64,000 bases of DNA from Acetobacteraceae bacterium (GTDB taxonomy: Bacteria > Pseudomonadota > Alphaproteobacteria > Acetobacterales > Acetobacteraceae): assembly GCA_031291725.1 (NCBI GenBank), contig JARLIM010000037.1, positions 88,877-152,876 on the forward strand. Reading direction: 5' to 3'. Shown here one piece after another: positions 1-9,444 of the stretch (its first letter is position 1; every line of letters begins with the position of its first letter). The notes beneath the pieces were generated by a model, which ran no database searches, was not told the DNA's origin, and was given only the letters and a program-made list of their open reading frames with translations. The position numbers were made by a program, and so were the translations under genes.

Positions 1-2522
1 ATGGCGACTCGGCGATTTACGACGCCATGGTGCGCATGGCGCAGCCGTTTTCGATGCGCGTTCGCCTCGTCGATGGTCAGGGCAATTTCGGCTCCGTCGA
101 TGGCGATCCGCCAGCGGCGATGCGCTACACCGAAGTGCGTCTGGCCAAGGCGGCGGGCTTCCTGCTGAGCGACATCGACCGCGACACTGTCGATTTCCAG
201 GCCAACTACGACGAATCGGAGCACGAGCCGAAGGTTCTGCCCGCCTCCTACCCCAATCTGCTGATCAACGGCGCGGGCGGCATCGCCGTTGGCATGGCCA
301 CCAATATTCCGCCGCATAATCCGGGCGAGATCATCGATGCGGCGCTTGCGCTGATCGAAAATCCGGACATGAGCCTGGAAGATCTGATGAAGATCGTCCC
401 CGGCCCGGATTTCCCCACCGGCGGCATCATTCTCGGCCGCTCCGGCATCCGCTCCGGCTTCGAGAATGGCCGTGGCGGTCTGATCATCCGTGCGCGCACC
501 GAATTTGAGGAAATCCGCAAGGATCGCACCGCCATCATCGTCACCGAGTTGCCGTATCAGGTGAACAAGGCAACGCTGATGGAGCGCATCGCCGATCTGG
601 TGCGCAACAAGCTGATCGAAGGCATTGGCGAAATCCGCGACGAATCGGATCGCTCCGGTATGCGCATGGTCATCGAGATCAAGCGCGATGCGAACCCCGA
701 TGTGGTGCTGAACCATCTGTTCCGCTTCACCTCCATGCAAACCAGCTTCGGCATGAACATGCTGGCGCTCGATTCCGGCCGTCCGCGCCTGATGGGCCTG
801 AAGGAGATGCTCCAGGTCTTCATCCGTTTCCGTGAAGACGTGATTCTGCGTCGCGCCACCTTCGATCTCGGCAAGGCCCGCGAACGCGCGCACACCTTGG
901 TCGGCCTTGCCATTGCGGTGGCCAATATCGATGAGGTGATCGCGGTCATTCGTGCCTCGCCCGACGCCGCCTCCGCCCGTGCGGCGTTGATGGCGCGCGA
1001 TTGGCCGGCGGCCGATGTGCGCGCGCTGCTGGAGTTGATCGAGGACGAGCGCAACGTCGTCACCGAATCCAACACCGTCCGCTTCACCGAGGAGCAGGCC
1101 CGCGCCATTCTGGACATTCGCCTGCAACGCCTCACCGGGCTGGAGCAGGAGAAAATCCGTGGCGAAATGGCCGATGTCGCCGCCAAGATCGCCGATCTGC
1201 TCGCCATCATCGGCAGCCAGATCCGCCGTTTTGAGGTGATGCAGACTGAGTTGCTGACCGTGCGCGCCGAAATCGCCACGCCGCGTATGACCGAGATCGC
1301 CGAGGGCGGCGCCGATCAGGACGACGAAAGCCTGATCGATCCGGCGCAGATGGTTGTCACCATCACCCGCGACGGCTTCATCAAGCGCACATCGCTCGAT
1401 ATTTTCCGCCAGCAGAACCGGGGCGGGCGTGGGCGTTCCGGCGCCGGCACGCGCGGTGACGACATCGTCACCCGCAGCTTCAACGCGCACACCCATCAAT
1501 TCGTGCTGTTCTTCTCCTCCGGCGGCAAAGCCTATCGCGAAAAGGTCTGGCGCCTGCCGGAAGGCAGCCCAACCTCGAAGGGCAGGGCGCTGGTCAACAT
1601 GCTGCCCGATCTGGGCGGTGACGGCATCACCGCCGTGCTGCCGTTGCCGCAGGATGAGAGCCTGTGGGAGAACCTGCATCTGGTCTTCGCCACCAAATCC
1701 GGCGGGATCCGCCGCAACCGCTTGTCGGATTTCAAGAATGTCCGTTCGTCGGGCCTGATTGCGATGAAGCTGGATGAGGGCGATTCGCTGATCGGTGTCG
1801 CCACCTGTCGTGAGGGCGACGATCTGATGCTCGCCACCCGCCTTGGCCGCGCGCTGCGCTGTCAGATCACCGAAGACAGCGTGCGCGTGTTTGCCGGGCG
1901 TGACAGCTCGGGCGTGCGTGGCATCAAGCTGGGCAAGGGCGATGAGGTGATCAGCCTGTCCGTGCTGCGCCATGTCGATGTCAGCAACGAAGAACGTTCC
2001 GCCTACACCAAAATCGCCAATCAGCGCCGCAAGGCGGCGGGCGAGGAGGAAGATCTGCTGCCGCTGATCGATTCGGCGGAGGAGATCGAGGTCGATATCG
2101 CCTTGCCGCCGGAGCGCGTGGCGGAGTTGGAGGCGGCGGAGGAAATTCTGCTCACCGTCACCGATCAGGGCTTCGGCAAGCGCAGCTCGGCCTTCGAATA
2201 TCGCGTCATGGGCCGTGGCGGCCAGGGTGTGGCGGGCATCACGCTCACGCCACGCACCGGTCAGGCCGTGGCGGGCACCTTCCCGGTGCGGGCGGGGGAT
2301 GGCGTGATGATGGTCACCGATGCCGGCCGTCTGATCCGCGTGCCGTCCGATCAGGTCCGCATCACCGGCCGCACCTCGATGGGTGTGACACTGTTCCGAC
2401 TTGACTCTGACGAGCGCGTGACGAGTGTTTTCCCTGTGTTGGAAGATGAGTCCTCGGACGAAGGCCCGGCAGCTCAGCCAGCGCCGGAGGAGTCCGGCAC
2501 GGCGGAGGAAATCAATGAGTGA
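1..2522 (+). CDS. gyrA: DNA gyrase subunit A (5'-truncated by window edge)
   Basis: Breakage-reunion subunit of gyrase, which introduces negative supercoils with GyrB. The reading frame is already open at base 3 (Gly-Asp-Ser-Ala-Ile-Tyr-Asp), so about 80 N-terminal residues lie outside the window; the methionine at 27 is internal. The active-site tyrosine sits in AMRYTE (codon at 126-128). The C-terminal beta-pinwheel with its GyrA-box-like stretch (NRGGRGRSG, about 1415-1440) and repeated '[11 protein letters not shown]'-type blades follow. The quinolone-resistance positions equivalent to E. coli Ser83 and Asp87 are Ser (9-11) and Asp (21-23). An acidic tail ends the protein. The stop overlaps the coaD start by 8 nt, implying translational coupling. 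Confidence 0.97.
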   Translation, partial: GDSAIYDAMVRMAQPFSMRVRLVDGQGNFGSVDGDPPAAMRYTEVRLAKAAGFLLSDIDRDTVDFQANYDESEHEPKVLPASYPNLLINGAGGIAVGMATNIPPHNPGEIIDAALALIENPDMSLEDLMKIVPGPDFPTGGIILGRSGIRSGFENGRGGLIIRARTEFEEIRKDRTAIIVTELPYQVNKATLMERIADLVRNKLIEGIGEIRDESDRSGMRMVIEIKRDANPDVVLNHLFRFTSMQTSFGMNMLALDSGRPRLMGLKEMLQVFIRFREDVILRRATFDLGKARERAHTLVGLAIAVANIDEVIAVIRASPDAASARAALMARDWPAADVRALLELIEDERNVVTESNTVRFTEEQARAILDIRLQRLTGLEQEKIRGEMADVAAKIADLLAIIGSQIRRFEVMQTELLTVRAEIATPRMTEIAEGGADQDDESLIDPAQMVVTITRDGFIKRTSLDIFRQQNRGGRGRSGAGTRGDDIVTRSFNAHTHQFVLFFSSGGKAYREKVWRLPEGSPTSKGRALVNMLPDLGGDGITAVLPLPQDESLWENLHLVFATKSGGIRRNRLSDFKNVRSSGLIAMKLDEGDSLIGVATCREGDDLMLATRLGRALRCQITEDSVRVFAGRDSSGVRGIKLGKGDEVISLSVLRHVDVSNEERSAYTKIANQRRKAAGEEEDLLPLIDSAEEIEVDIALPPERVAELEAAEEILLTVTDQGFGKRSSAFEYRVMGRGGQGVAGITLTPRTGQAVAGTFPVRAGDGVMMVTDAGRLIRVPSDQVRITGRTSMGVTLFRLDSDERVTSVFPVLEDESSDEGPAAQPAPEESGTAEEINE

Positions 2523-3036
2523 GCATCGCCCGACCCTTGGTGTCGGACTCTATCCGGGCACGTTCGACCCGATCACCAACGGCCATATGGACATCATCGC
2601 CCGCTCGGCGCGCATGCTGCGCCGGCTGGTCGTCGGTGTGGCCCGCAACGCTGGCAAGGGGCCGCTTTTCCCGCTGGAGGAGCGCGTGGAGCTGGTCGAA
2701 GCGGAAATGGGCCGAATCGCGGAGCAGACCGGCACCGAGATCGAAGTGGTGCCGTTCTCCGGCCTGCTGATCGATTTCGCACGTGAGGTCGGCGCGGGGG
2801 TGATTGTGCGCGGGCTGCGCGCGGTGTCGGATTTTGACTATGAGATTCAAATGGCGGGGCTGAATTACCGCCTGGCCCCGGATGTCGAGACGGTGTTTCT
2901 GATGGCCAGTGAGACGCATCAGTTCATCTCATCACGCTTCGTCAAGGAAATCGCCACGTTGGGCGGCGATATTTCCTCGTTTGTCCCCAAACTGACCCTC
3001 GAACGCACGCTCGCCCGCGTCCGTCCGCAGGTTTGA
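2515..3036 (+). CDS. coaD: Phosphopantetheine adenylyltransferase
   Basis: Catalyses the penultimate step of coenzyme A synthesis (4'-phosphopantetheine + ATP to dephospho-CoA). The 173-aa product has the family length. It carries the nucleotidyltransferase motif [12 protein letters not shown] near the N terminus, [12 protein letters not shown] in the middle, and [11 protein letters not shown] towards the end. ATG at 2515 is chosen over the upstream in-frame ATG at 2425 because it has a GGAGG-like site just before it and the conserved domain starts immediately after. The longer frame would only re-read the gyrA tail. Confidence 0.96.
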   Translation: MSEHRPTLGVGLYPGTFDPITNGHMDIIARSARMLRRLVVGVARNAGKGPLFPLEERVELVEAEMGRIAEQTGTEIEVVPFSGLLIDFAREVGAGVIVRGLRAVSDFDYEIQMAGLNYRLAPDVETVFLMASETHQFISSRFVKEIATLGGDISSFVPKLTLERTLARVRPQV

Positions 3037-3053
3037 TCCCCGGAGAGTCTGCA

Positions 3054-3611
3054 ATGCGCCGTCGCGCCCTGCTTGCCTGTCTTGCCGCAACCCCCGTTCT
3101 GGAAACGATAATGACCGAAAACGCTGACGCCCAGGCTCCGGCCGATCTGGAAAACACCCTTTATATGGACCTCAAGGATGGCCGCGTTGTCATCCAGCTT
3201 TTTCCGGATATCGCGCCCAAGCATGTCGAGCGCGTGAAGCTGCTGGCACGTCAGGGTTTTTATGACGGCACGCCGTTCCATCGCGTCATCGAAGGCTTCA
3301 TGGCGCAAGGTGGCGATCCGACCGGCACCGGCACCGGCGGCAGCAAGCTGCCCGATCTGCCCGCCGAATTCACCACAAAGCGCCGCTATCTGCGCGGCAC
3401 CATCGGTGCGGCCCGCACCGCCAACCCGAACTCGGCCAACAGCCAGTTCTTCATCATGTTCGCCCCGGCGCCCTTCCTGGATGGCCAATACACCATCTGG
3501 GGTCAGGTGATCTCCGGCATGGAACATGTCGATGCCATCAAGCGCGGTGAGCCGCCGGTCAACCCGGACAAGATCATCCATCTGCGCGTAGCTGCTGACG
3601 TGAAGAACTGA
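3054..3611 (+). CDS. Exported cyclophilin-type peptidyl-prolyl isomerase
   Basis: Cyclophilin fold that isomerises Xaa-Pro bonds. The 185-aa product begins with a basic n-region (MRRRALLACLA) and a hydrophobic stretch ending near ADAQA, which looks like a signal peptide, so the enzyme probably works in the periplasm. Core motifs are FHRVIEGFMAQGGD and NSANSQFFIMF, then a short C terminus. ATG at 3054 is preferred over the frame opening at 3033 because it starts the signal peptide and has a GGAGAG ribosome-binding site. It lies 17 nt downstream of coaD and is probably cotranscribed with it. Confidence 0.93.
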   Translation: MRRRALLACLAATPVLETIMTENADAQAPADLENTLYMDLKDGRVVIQLFPDIAPKHVERVKLLARQGFYDGTPFHRVIEGFMAQGGDPTGTGTGGSKLPDLPAEFTTKRRYLRGTIGAARTANPNSANSQFFIMFAPAPFLDGQYTIWGQVISGMEHVDAIKRGEPPVNPDKIIHLRVAADVKN

Positions 3612-3639
3612 TCTGCGTCGAACTTCCCTTGACGATTGC

Positions 3640-3662
3640 CCCGCCTTGTCGTTCAAGGCGGG
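3640..3662 (+). other. Perfect 9-bp hairpin before tRNA-Lys
   Basis: CCCGCCTTG and CAAGGCGGG flank a 5-nt loop, ending 5 nt before the tRNA. There is no T-tract, so it is not a classical intrinsic terminator. It may limit read-through from the cyclophilin gene or mark the start of the tRNA transcript. Confidence 0.5.
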
Positions 3663-3666
3663 CACC

Positions 3667-3742
3667 GAGCGCGTAGCTCAGTCGGTAGAGCACGTGACTT
3701 TTAATCATGTGGCCGTGGGTTCGAATCCCACCGCGCTCACCA
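3667..3742 (+). tRNA. tRNA-Lys (anticodon UUU)
   Basis: A 76-nt cloverleaf with encoded CCA. The acceptor arm GAGCGCG pairs with CGCGCTC. The D-arm is GCTC...GAGC. The anticodon stem CGTGA/TCATG encloses loop CTTTTAA, giving anticodon TTT. The T-loop is GGTTCGAATCC. It is followed by a strong terminator and then the AT-rich islet, so it may have served as an integration point. Confidence 0.98.
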
Positions 3743-3776
3743 CATTTTCCTGAAGCCCTTCTGGCATTCAGGCGAA

Positions 3777-3809
3777 AAGGCGGCCTCCTTCGGGTGGCCG
3801 CCTTTTTTG
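3777..3809 (+). terminator. Rho-independent terminator after tRNA-Lys
   Basis: The stem AAGGCGGCC / GGCCGCCTT (3777-3785 with 3796-3804) encloses a 10-nt loop and is followed directly by a run of T. It ends the tRNA-Lys transcript. Confidence 0.9.
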
Positions 3810-3968
3810 TGTCCGAACCGCAGGTATTTTTACGAATCACCACGTTGGCATCGCATGAACACGCTGGCATAGTGATGTAGAAGAATGAACTTCGTTTTTT
3901 TGCTTAACTCTTGAGTGAATTTTCCAAACAAAAATGCCTATATATTCTTCAGCTTCAATATAACGCCA

Positions 3969-5081
3969 ATGCCATCGCGCTCTCCACAATTGAGCGTTCT
4001 AATGGCTGCCTATAATGCAGCTTCATTCATTAACGAATCGATCCATTCGATTTTATCGCAGACATTTGCGGATTTTGAATTGATCATTGTCGATGATGCT
4101 TCCACTGACAACACAGCTGACATTCTCGCCCGTCATTCTGATTCGCGAATCGTCGTGCTGCGCGCTGAGCGGAATCTTGGGCCGGTTGGGGCGCGCAATT
4201 TGGGGTTTGCCATCGCCAGAGGGGATTTTCTGGCGGTGCACGACGCCGATGACATCTCCCATCCCACGCGCTTTACCGCGCAAATGGCCTATATGAATTC
4301 CCATCCAAGCTGCGTGATGGTGTCGAGCAACATTCGCCAATTGCACCCTTGCGGCACGCTGATCACACCCCGCTACCAAGGAGCCGCCAGCCCGCAGACA
4401 CTGCGATGGATGCTGCATCTGGGAAATCCGGTGGCGTTTTCCAGCACGATGATGCGCATGGATGCCTTGAAACGCCTGCCGGAATTCCTGCGGCAGGCGC
4501 GCTGCTATGCCGAGGATATGGACCTTTACGTCCGCCTCGGTGCGCTGGGTGACTTCGCACGGTTGAACGCTCCATTACTGACCTACCGCGTGCATGCCTT
4601 CGGGATATCCGCCCGAAAAACGACGTCGATGGTCCACCAGACCCATGCAATCCTGCAGGATCTCTGGCGCGCAACGCCGTATCTGGCCTTGGCGGCAGAC
4701 GGCACCGATCAGCGGGCCATGCAAGACGTCGCTGCGACCATTTTGTCCGACCGCATGTGTCAGCCCAACTTCGCCCAGCTGCATCAGCTCCGCCTCGTGC
4801 TTGAAGCTCTGGAAGCGGCTTTCTTACGGCAGAATCCCGAATGTACTCCACTGGACGTGGCAGCGATCAAATCCTACACCCGCAGTCTTTGGGGAGACGT
4901 GATGTTCCGCTCCCTGCTGGCAGGACATGTTCTGTGGCCTTGGCAACGCGCATTGACATGGGACGGCTTAAATCCTGCCATCGAACAGGGCAGCCGATTA
5001 TCTACGTACCTGTGCAATGCACTCAAAACACGCATCAAAACTCTTTTCAGAAAACGCCAACAAAACACAGCGCCCGTGTAG
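3969..5081 (+). CDS. Family 2 glycosyltransferase
   Basis: Predicted GT-A fold transferase for cell-surface polysaccharide, 370 aa from this start. The N terminus shows the GT2 nucleotide-binding pattern SVLMAAYNAA, then IIVDDASTDNT, and the metal-binding acidic cluster HDADD near residue 90. No membrane segments are obvious, so it is likely cytosolic or peripheral. The frame stays open upstream to a GTG at 3915, but those 18 residues are not family-like; neither start has a good ribosome-binding site. The upstream region and first part are AT-rich compared with neighbours, consistent with transfer next to tRNA-Lys. The sugar donor cannot be told. Confidence 0.85.
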   Translation: MPSRSPQLSVLMAAYNAASFINESIHSILSQTFADFELIIVDDASTDNTADILARHSDSRIVVLRAERNLGPVGARNLGFAIARGDFLAVHDADDISHPTRFTAQMAYMNSHPSCVMVSSNIRQLHPCGTLITPRYQGAASPQTLRWMLHLGNPVAFSSTMMRMDALKRLPEFLRQARCYAEDMDLYVRLGALGDFARLNAPLLTYRVHAFGISARKTTSMVHQTHAILQDLWRATPYLALAADGTDQRAMQDVAATILSDRMCQPNFAQLHQLRLVLEALEAAFLRQNPECTPLDVAAIKSYTRSLWGDVMFRSLLAGHVLWPWQRALTWDGLNPAIEQGSRLSTYLCNALKTRIKTLFRKRQQNTAPV

Positions 5082-5111
5082 TTTTGTAAAATTTAATAAG
5101 AATATTTCAAT

Positions 5112-5999
5112 ATGAAACTTTATCAATATACCGGTAGGGCGCAAAATTTTGGCGATGAGATAAATTCTTTTTTATTTCCAAAAATTTTGAATGTCGAATT
5201 TAACGAAAACTCTTCAGAAATTTTCCTTGGTGCCGGATCAATATTATTTGATTATTTTCCAAGCGGCATTCAAAAAATTGTGTTTGGCAGCGGGTATGGT
5301 GGCTACACCTCGGCGCCGGTGATTGACGACACTTGGCATATTCACTTCGTCCGAGGTCCGTTGACGGCGCAAATTCTCGGCCTAGACCCCGCTCTGGGGA
5401 TCGGTGACAGCGCGGCTCTGCTGGCAAATCTGGGGTATGTGCGTCAGGCCGTCCCTGGTCGAATTGGCTTCATGCCGCATGTAGACAGTGCCTGCGACGG
5501 CGCATGGCCAGAGGTCGCTGCACAGACCGGGCTGTACTACATTGACCCGCGCTGGCCCGTACCGGAAGTGATCGCGGCGATGTTGTCGGTGGAGAGCTTG
5601 GTCAGCGAAGCCATGCATGGCGCCATCGTGGCTGACGCGCTGCGTATCCCGTGGGTGGCGCTGCTGCCCAATGATCCGCGTCACCGCCCCAAATGGGATG
5701 ATTGGGCGGCCAGCCTGGGCATCACACTCAAACCCCAGCCGCTTGCACCGTCGAACCTGCTGGAGGCTCTGTTGAACGCCAGCCACGGGCGGCGCGGCGT
5801 GCAGCGATATCTGCGGTGGTATATGCGCAACGTCACCAAGCTGGGGGCGCGGCTGTTCCGACCGGCTGCGGTGTCGGCCTTGCGCCGCGCGATGTCCGCC
5901 GAGCCGCAGCTCAGCACCGATGCCGCACATGCGAAAGCGCTGTCGGCGATGAATGCAGCGCTGGACAAGCTGCGCCGCGATCCACACATGTCCTCATGA
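5112..5999 (+). CDS. Polysaccharide pyruvyl transferase family protein (ExoV-like)
   Basis: The family adds ketal pyruvate to sugars of exopolysaccharides. The 295-aa protein opens with MKLYQYTG followed by NFGDEIN, as in the ExoV/CsaB-related group. It has a glycine-rich segment (FLGAGSI, VFGSGYGG), FVRGPLT, and the family SEAMHGAI motif near residue 160. Base composition is strikingly split: 5161-5220 is about 22% GC by hand count while 5701-5760 is about 65%. It follows the glycosyltransferase by 30 nt and they probably form one surface-polysaccharide unit. No other polysaccharide genes are nearby. Confidence 0.8.
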   Translation: MKLYQYTGRAQNFGDEINSFLFPKILNVEFNENSSEIFLGAGSILFDYFPSGIQKIVFGSGYGGYTSAPVIDDTWHIHFVRGPLTAQILGLDPALGIGDSAALLANLGYVRQAVPGRIGFMPHVDSACDGAWPEVAAQTGLYYIDPRWPVPEVIAAMLSVESLVSEAMHGAIVADALRIPWVALLPNDPRHRPKWDDWAASLGITLKPQPLAPSNLLEALLNASHGRRGVQRYLRWYMRNVTKLGARLFRPAAVSALRRAMSAEPQLSTDAAHAKALSAMNAALDKLRRDPHMSS

Positions 6000-6042
6000 C
6001 ACGCCGTCATCCCCCAGACCAAAATGTGAGTCTCCCGATCTG

Positions 6043-7206
6043 ATGCCGAATGCACGCTCGCCTCTCCCAGCAGATGCCACTCATCGGCGCGTGGCGCTGG
6101 TCCTGCAGGGGGGTGGCGCGCTGGGCAGTTATCAGGCGGGTGTCTATCAGGCGCTGCATGAGGCCGGGTATCGACCGGACTGGGTGGCGGGCATCTCCAT
6201 TGGTGCCATCAATGCCGCCATCATCGCGGGCAATGCGCCGCAGGACAGGGTTGCCCGGCTGAAATCCTTCTGGGAGGAAGTCACATCCCCCACCGCGCTC
6301 TGGCCCAAGCCGGTCGGGCAGACGCCGTTCGAGCGCAGCGCGGGCGCGGTGGGTGCCATGCTGTTTGGCCAGCCCGGCTTCTACGCCCCGCACTCGCCGC
6401 TCTCCTGGCTGACGCCGCAGCCGCCGAGCAGTTTCTACGACACCAGCGCCTTGCAGACATCGTTGGAGCGACTGGTGGATTTCGAGCGCATCGACGCGGG
6501 CGAAACCCGGCTCAGCGTGGGGGCGGTGAATGTGCGCACCGGCCAGTTCCGCAGCTTCGACAGCGCGGACCCCAAGACGAAAATCCGTGCCCGGCACATC
6601 ATGGCCAGCGGCGCGCTGCCACCCGGTTTTCCCTCCGTCGAGATCGATGGCGACCCGTATTGGGATGGCGGTCTGGTCTCCAACACGCCGCTGATGCAGG
6701 TGCTCGAACATGAGCCGCGCCAGAACAGTTTGGTCTTTGAGGTCGATCTCTTCCAATCCTATGGCCGTCCGCCCACCACGCTCGATGAAGCGATGGAGCG
6801 CGAGAAAGACATCCGCTTCGCCAGTCGCACCCGTGCCGCCACCCGTGCGGCCGAGCACAACCACAATGTGCGCGCCCATGCACAGGCGTTGTGGGACAAA
6901 CTGCCGGCCGAATTGCGCAATCTGCCCGAGGCGCAGTTTCTCAATGAGATGCGCTGCACCACGCAGATGGACATCGCGCTGCTGATCTATCGTCCGTTCG
7001 AGCCGCAGGGCTCGGCGAAGGATTACGAATTCAGCCGTGGCACCATGCTCGCACGCTGGGCGCGCGGACAGGAAGATGCGCGGATCACCCTCGACGCCGC
7101 CCCCTGGCGCGCGCCCTTTCCCGCCGGGCGCGGCACGCGGGTGTCAGACGTACTGCACGACCATTACATCAAAACGCTGGGCAACGATGCGGCGCGACGC
7201 CCCTAG
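6043..7206 (+). CDS. Patatin-like phospholipase
   Basis: Predicted lipid acyl hydrolase with the patatin Ser-Asp dyad. The 387-aa product has the oxyanion loop GGGALG, the nucleophile elbow GISIG about 25 residues later, and the catalytic Asp in YWDGGL near residue 210. The C-terminal third, with the arginine-rich [13 protein letters not shown] stretch, matches the extended form carrying an extra C-terminal domain. ATG 6043 is taken because the longer frame from 5953 only overlaps the end of the pyruvyl transferase. Many such proteins are found beside 3-hydroxybutyrate genes; here the dehydrogenase follows 65 nt later. Confidence 0.9.
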   Translation: MPNARSPLPADATHRRVALVLQGGGALGSYQAGVYQALHEAGYRPDWVAGISIGAINAAIIAGNAPQDRVARLKSFWEEVTSPTALWPKPVGQTPFERSAGAVGAMLFGQPGFYAPHSPLSWLTPQPPSSFYDTSALQTSLERLVDFERIDAGETRLSVGAVNVRTGQFRSFDSADPKTKIRARHIMASGALPPGFPSVEIDGDPYWDGGLVSNTPLMQVLEHEPRQNSLVFEVDLFQSYGRPPTTLDEAMEREKDIRFASRTRAATRAAEHNHNVRAHAQALWDKLPAELRNLPEAQFLNEMRCTTQMDIALLIYRPFEPQGSAKDYEFSRGTMLARWARGQEDARITLDAAPWRAPFPAGRGTRVSDVLHDHYIKTLGNDAARRP

Positions 7207-7239
7207 TCCCTCTCGAATTTTGCCTGAAACTGCGTCATG

Positions 7240-7250
7240 GTGCAGTGCAC
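7240..7250. promoter_or_regulatory. TGCA-type palindrome upstream of 3-hydroxybutyrate dehydrogenase
   Basis: GTGCAGTGCAC is a perfect dyad around a central G, 21 nt before the start codon. TGCA-containing palindromes are bound by PhaR-type regulators upstream of polyhydroxybutyrate genes in alphaproteobacteria. Assignment to PhaR here is inference from the downstream gene. Confidence 0.35.
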
Positions 7251-7271
7251 ATAAATCGAGGAGTGAAGCAG

Positions 7272-8054
7272 ATGGCACAGCTTCAGGACAAGGTGGCCCT
7301 GGTCACGGGTGCTGCCGCCGGTATCGGCAAGGAAATCGCGCTCACCTTCGGGCGTGAGGGTGCGAAGGTTGCAATAGCCGACCTCAACCTCGCTGCGGCG
7401 CAGGCGACGGTGGATGAACTCGCCAGCCTCGGCATAGCGGGCATGGCGGTGGCGATGGATGTCGCCAATGAGCAGGCCGTCGAAGACGGCGTGGCGGCGG
7501 TGATCGCCGCATGGGGCCGCGTGGATATCCTGGTCTCCAACGCGGGCATTCAGATCGTCCATCCCATCGAGGAATTCCCGTTCGCCGATTGGCGCAAGGT
7601 GATGGCCATTCATCTCGATGGCGCCTTCCTGACCACCAAGGCCTGCCTGCGCTCGATGTACAAGACCGGCGGCGGTTCGATCATCTATATGGGCTCGGTG
7701 CATTCGAAAGAGGCCTCCAAGCTCAAATCCGCCTATGTCGCGGCCAAGCACGGCATTTTGGGCCTTGCGCGCACGGTCGCCAAAGAGGGGGCGGCGCATA
7801 ATGTCCGCGCCAATGTGGTCTGTCCGGGCTTTGTGCGCACGACCCTGGTGGAAAAGCAGATCCCCGAACAGGCCAAGGCGCTTGGCATCACCGAGGATGA
7901 GGTGATCAGGAACGTCATGCTCAAGGAGACGGTGGACGGCGCATTCACCACCACCGCCGATGTCGCCGAAGCCTGCCTGTTCTTCGCCGCCAGCAAAACC
8001 AACGCGCTCACCGGCCAATCGCTGATCGTCAGCCATGGCTGGCATATCGAGTGA
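7272..8054 (+). CDS. 3-Hydroxybutyrate dehydrogenase (SDR family)
   Basis: Interconverts (R)-3-hydroxybutyrate and acetoacetate with NAD, linking polyhydroxybutyrate breakdown to central metabolism. The 260-aa product has the nucleotide-binding [11 protein letters not shown] (SNAGIQ), the serine in GSVHS, and catalytic YVAAK. The C terminus [11 protein letters not shown] is characteristic of this dehydrogenase rather than generic SDRs. ATG 7272 is chosen over the frame's upstream start at 7245 because a GAGGAG site precedes it and the SDR domain begins at residue 6. Confidence 0.9.
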   Translation: MAQLQDKVALVTGAAAGIGKEIALTFGREGAKVAIADLNLAAAQATVDELASLGIAGMAVAMDVANEQAVEDGVAAVIAAWGRVDILVSNAGIQIVHPIEEFPFADWRKVMAIHLDGAFLTTKACLRSMYKTGGGSIIYMGSVHSKEASKLKSAYVAAKHGILGLARTVAKEGAAHNVRANVVCPGFVRTTLVEKQIPEQAKALGITEDEVIRNVMLKETVDGAFTTTADVAEACLFFAASKTNALTGQSLIVSHGWHIE

Positions 8055-8092
8055 GCGGCGGGCATCTTTTCGCTGAAAAGTTTCCCTGCTAA

Positions 8093-8126
8093 GCGTCTCC
8101 TCAGAACGAAAAATCTGAGGAGACGC
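8093..8126 (+). promoter_or_regulatory. Perfect 12-bp hairpin enclosing the thiolase ribosome-binding site
   Basis: Arms GCGTCTCCTCAG (8093-8104) and CTGAGGAGACGC (8115-8126) pair without mismatch around the loop AACGAAAAAT. The right arm contains the AGGAG ribosome-binding site, 8 nt before ATG 8131. In RNA the site would be hidden, suggesting translational control; as DNA it could equally be a repressor operator. Confidence 0.75.
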
Positions 8127-8130
8127 CCGG

Positions 8131-9336
8131 ATGACCGAAGCCTTCATTTGTGACTTTGCCCGCAGCGCCTTTGGCCGCTACGGCGGCGCTTTGAAGGATG
8201 TGCGCACGGACGATCTCGGTGCCCATCCGCTGCGTGTGCTGCGCGAGCGCAACAGCTCCGTCGATTGGGAAGCCCTCGACGACTGCATCTATGGCAGCGC
8301 CAACCAGGCCGGTGAAGACAATCGCAACGTCGCGCACATGGCCACACTTCTTGCCGGTTATCCCACCTCGGTGCCCGGTGCCACCATCAACCGCCTCTGC
8401 GGCTCGGGCCTTGATGCCGTCGGCACGGCAGCGCGCGCGATCAAATCGGGTGAGACCGATCTGATGCTGGCCGGTGGTGTGGAGAGCATGACCCGCGCCC
8501 CCTTCGTGATGCCCAAATCCGCCGAGGCGTTCGGTCGCGCGGCGGAGATTTTCGACACCACCATCGGCTGGCGCTTCGTCAACAAGCTGATGAAGGCGCA
8601 GTATGGCGTTGATTCGATGCCGGAGACCGCCGAAAACGTGGCCGAGCAATTCTCGATCAGCCGCGCCGATCAGGATCTGTTCGCCTATCGCAGCCAACAA
8701 AAGGCCAAGGCCGCCCAGGATGCCGGCGTGTTCGCGCGCGAAATCGCTCCGCTGACCATCGCAGGCCGCAAGGGCGATGTTGTCATAAGCCTCGACGAAC
8801 ATCTCCGCCCCGACACCACGCTGGAGATGCTCGCCAAACTGAAAGCACCGTTCCGCAAGGAAGGCGGCTCGGTGACAGCCGGTAATGCCTCCGGTGTGAA
8901 TGACGGCGCAGCGGCTTTGCTGCTCGCCAGTGAGGCGGCGGCGAAGAAGCATGGTCTGACCCCGCGCGCCCGTGTGGTGGCGATGGCAACCGCAGGTGTT
9001 GCCCCGCGCATCATGGGCTTCGGCCCGGCCCCTGCGGTGCAGAAGCTGCTCGCCCGCACCGGCGTCTCCCTGGCCGAAATCGACATCATCGAACTCAACG
9101 AAGCCTTCGCCGCGCAAGGTCTGGCCGTCACCCGCGCGCTGGGTCTGGCCGATGACGATGCCCGCGTGAACCCGCATGGTGGTGCGATCGCGCTTGGCCA
9201 TCCGCTGGGGGCGTCGGGGGCGCGTCTGGCGATGAGCTGCGTGAATGCGCTCGAACTCACCGGCCGCCGTCGCGCCATCGCCACCATGTGCATCGGCGTG
9301 GGGCAGGGCATTGCCGTGCTGCTTGAGCGGGTGTGA
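8131..9336 (+). CDS. pcaF: Thiolase, 3-oxoadipyl-CoA / acetyl-CoA acyltransferase type
   Basis: Thiolase II cleaving or forming beta-ketoacyl-CoA. The 401-aa length, the NQAGEDNRNVA segment and the INRLCGSG nucleophile-Cys motif resemble 3-oxoadipyl-CoA thiolase (PcaF) more than short-chain PhaA. The C-terminal catalytic blocks NEAFAAQ, GGAIALGHPLGASGAR and CIGVGQG are all present. It sits next to 3-hydroxybutyrate dehydrogenase, which would also suit acetoacetyl-CoA thiolase. An intradiol dioxygenase lies 45 kb away in the same window, but no pcaIJ or pcaD genes are seen. Start is fixed by AGGAG in the hairpin just upstream. Confidence 0.8.
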   Translation: MTEAFICDFARSAFGRYGGALKDVRTDDLGAHPLRVLRERNSSVDWEALDDCIYGSANQAGEDNRNVAHMATLLAGYPTSVPGATINRLCGSGLDAVGTAARAIKSGETDLMLAGGVESMTRAPFVMPKSAEAFGRAAEIFDTTIGWRFVNKLMKAQYGVDSMPETAENVAEQFSISRADQDLFAYRSQQKAKAAQDAGVFAREIAPLTIAGRKGDVVISLDEHLRPDTTLEMLAKLKAPFRKEGGSVTAGNASGVNDGAAALLLASEAAAKKHGLTPRARVVAMATAGVAPRIMGFGPAPAVQKLLARTGVSLAEIDIIELNEAFAAQGLAVTRALGLADDDARVNPHGGAIALGHPLGASGARLAMSCVNALELTGRRRAIATMCIGVGQGIAVLLERV

Positions 9337-9444
9337 TCTCGCGCCTTTGTCGCGGCCTGCGGGGCGGTGCTCCGCGCGCCGCGACAAGGCACCTTACCGC
9401 GTTGTGCATTGCCGCAGCCGCAGCGGATGTGGCACATCGGGCGT

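Noticed and set aside
3640..3662. Rho-independent terminator for the coaD-cyclophilin transcript
   Set aside because: Good stem but no T-run; kept only as a hairpin.
5953..6042. Upstream start for the patatin-like protein
   Set aside because: Lies within the pyruvyl transferase gene and adds non-conserved residues.
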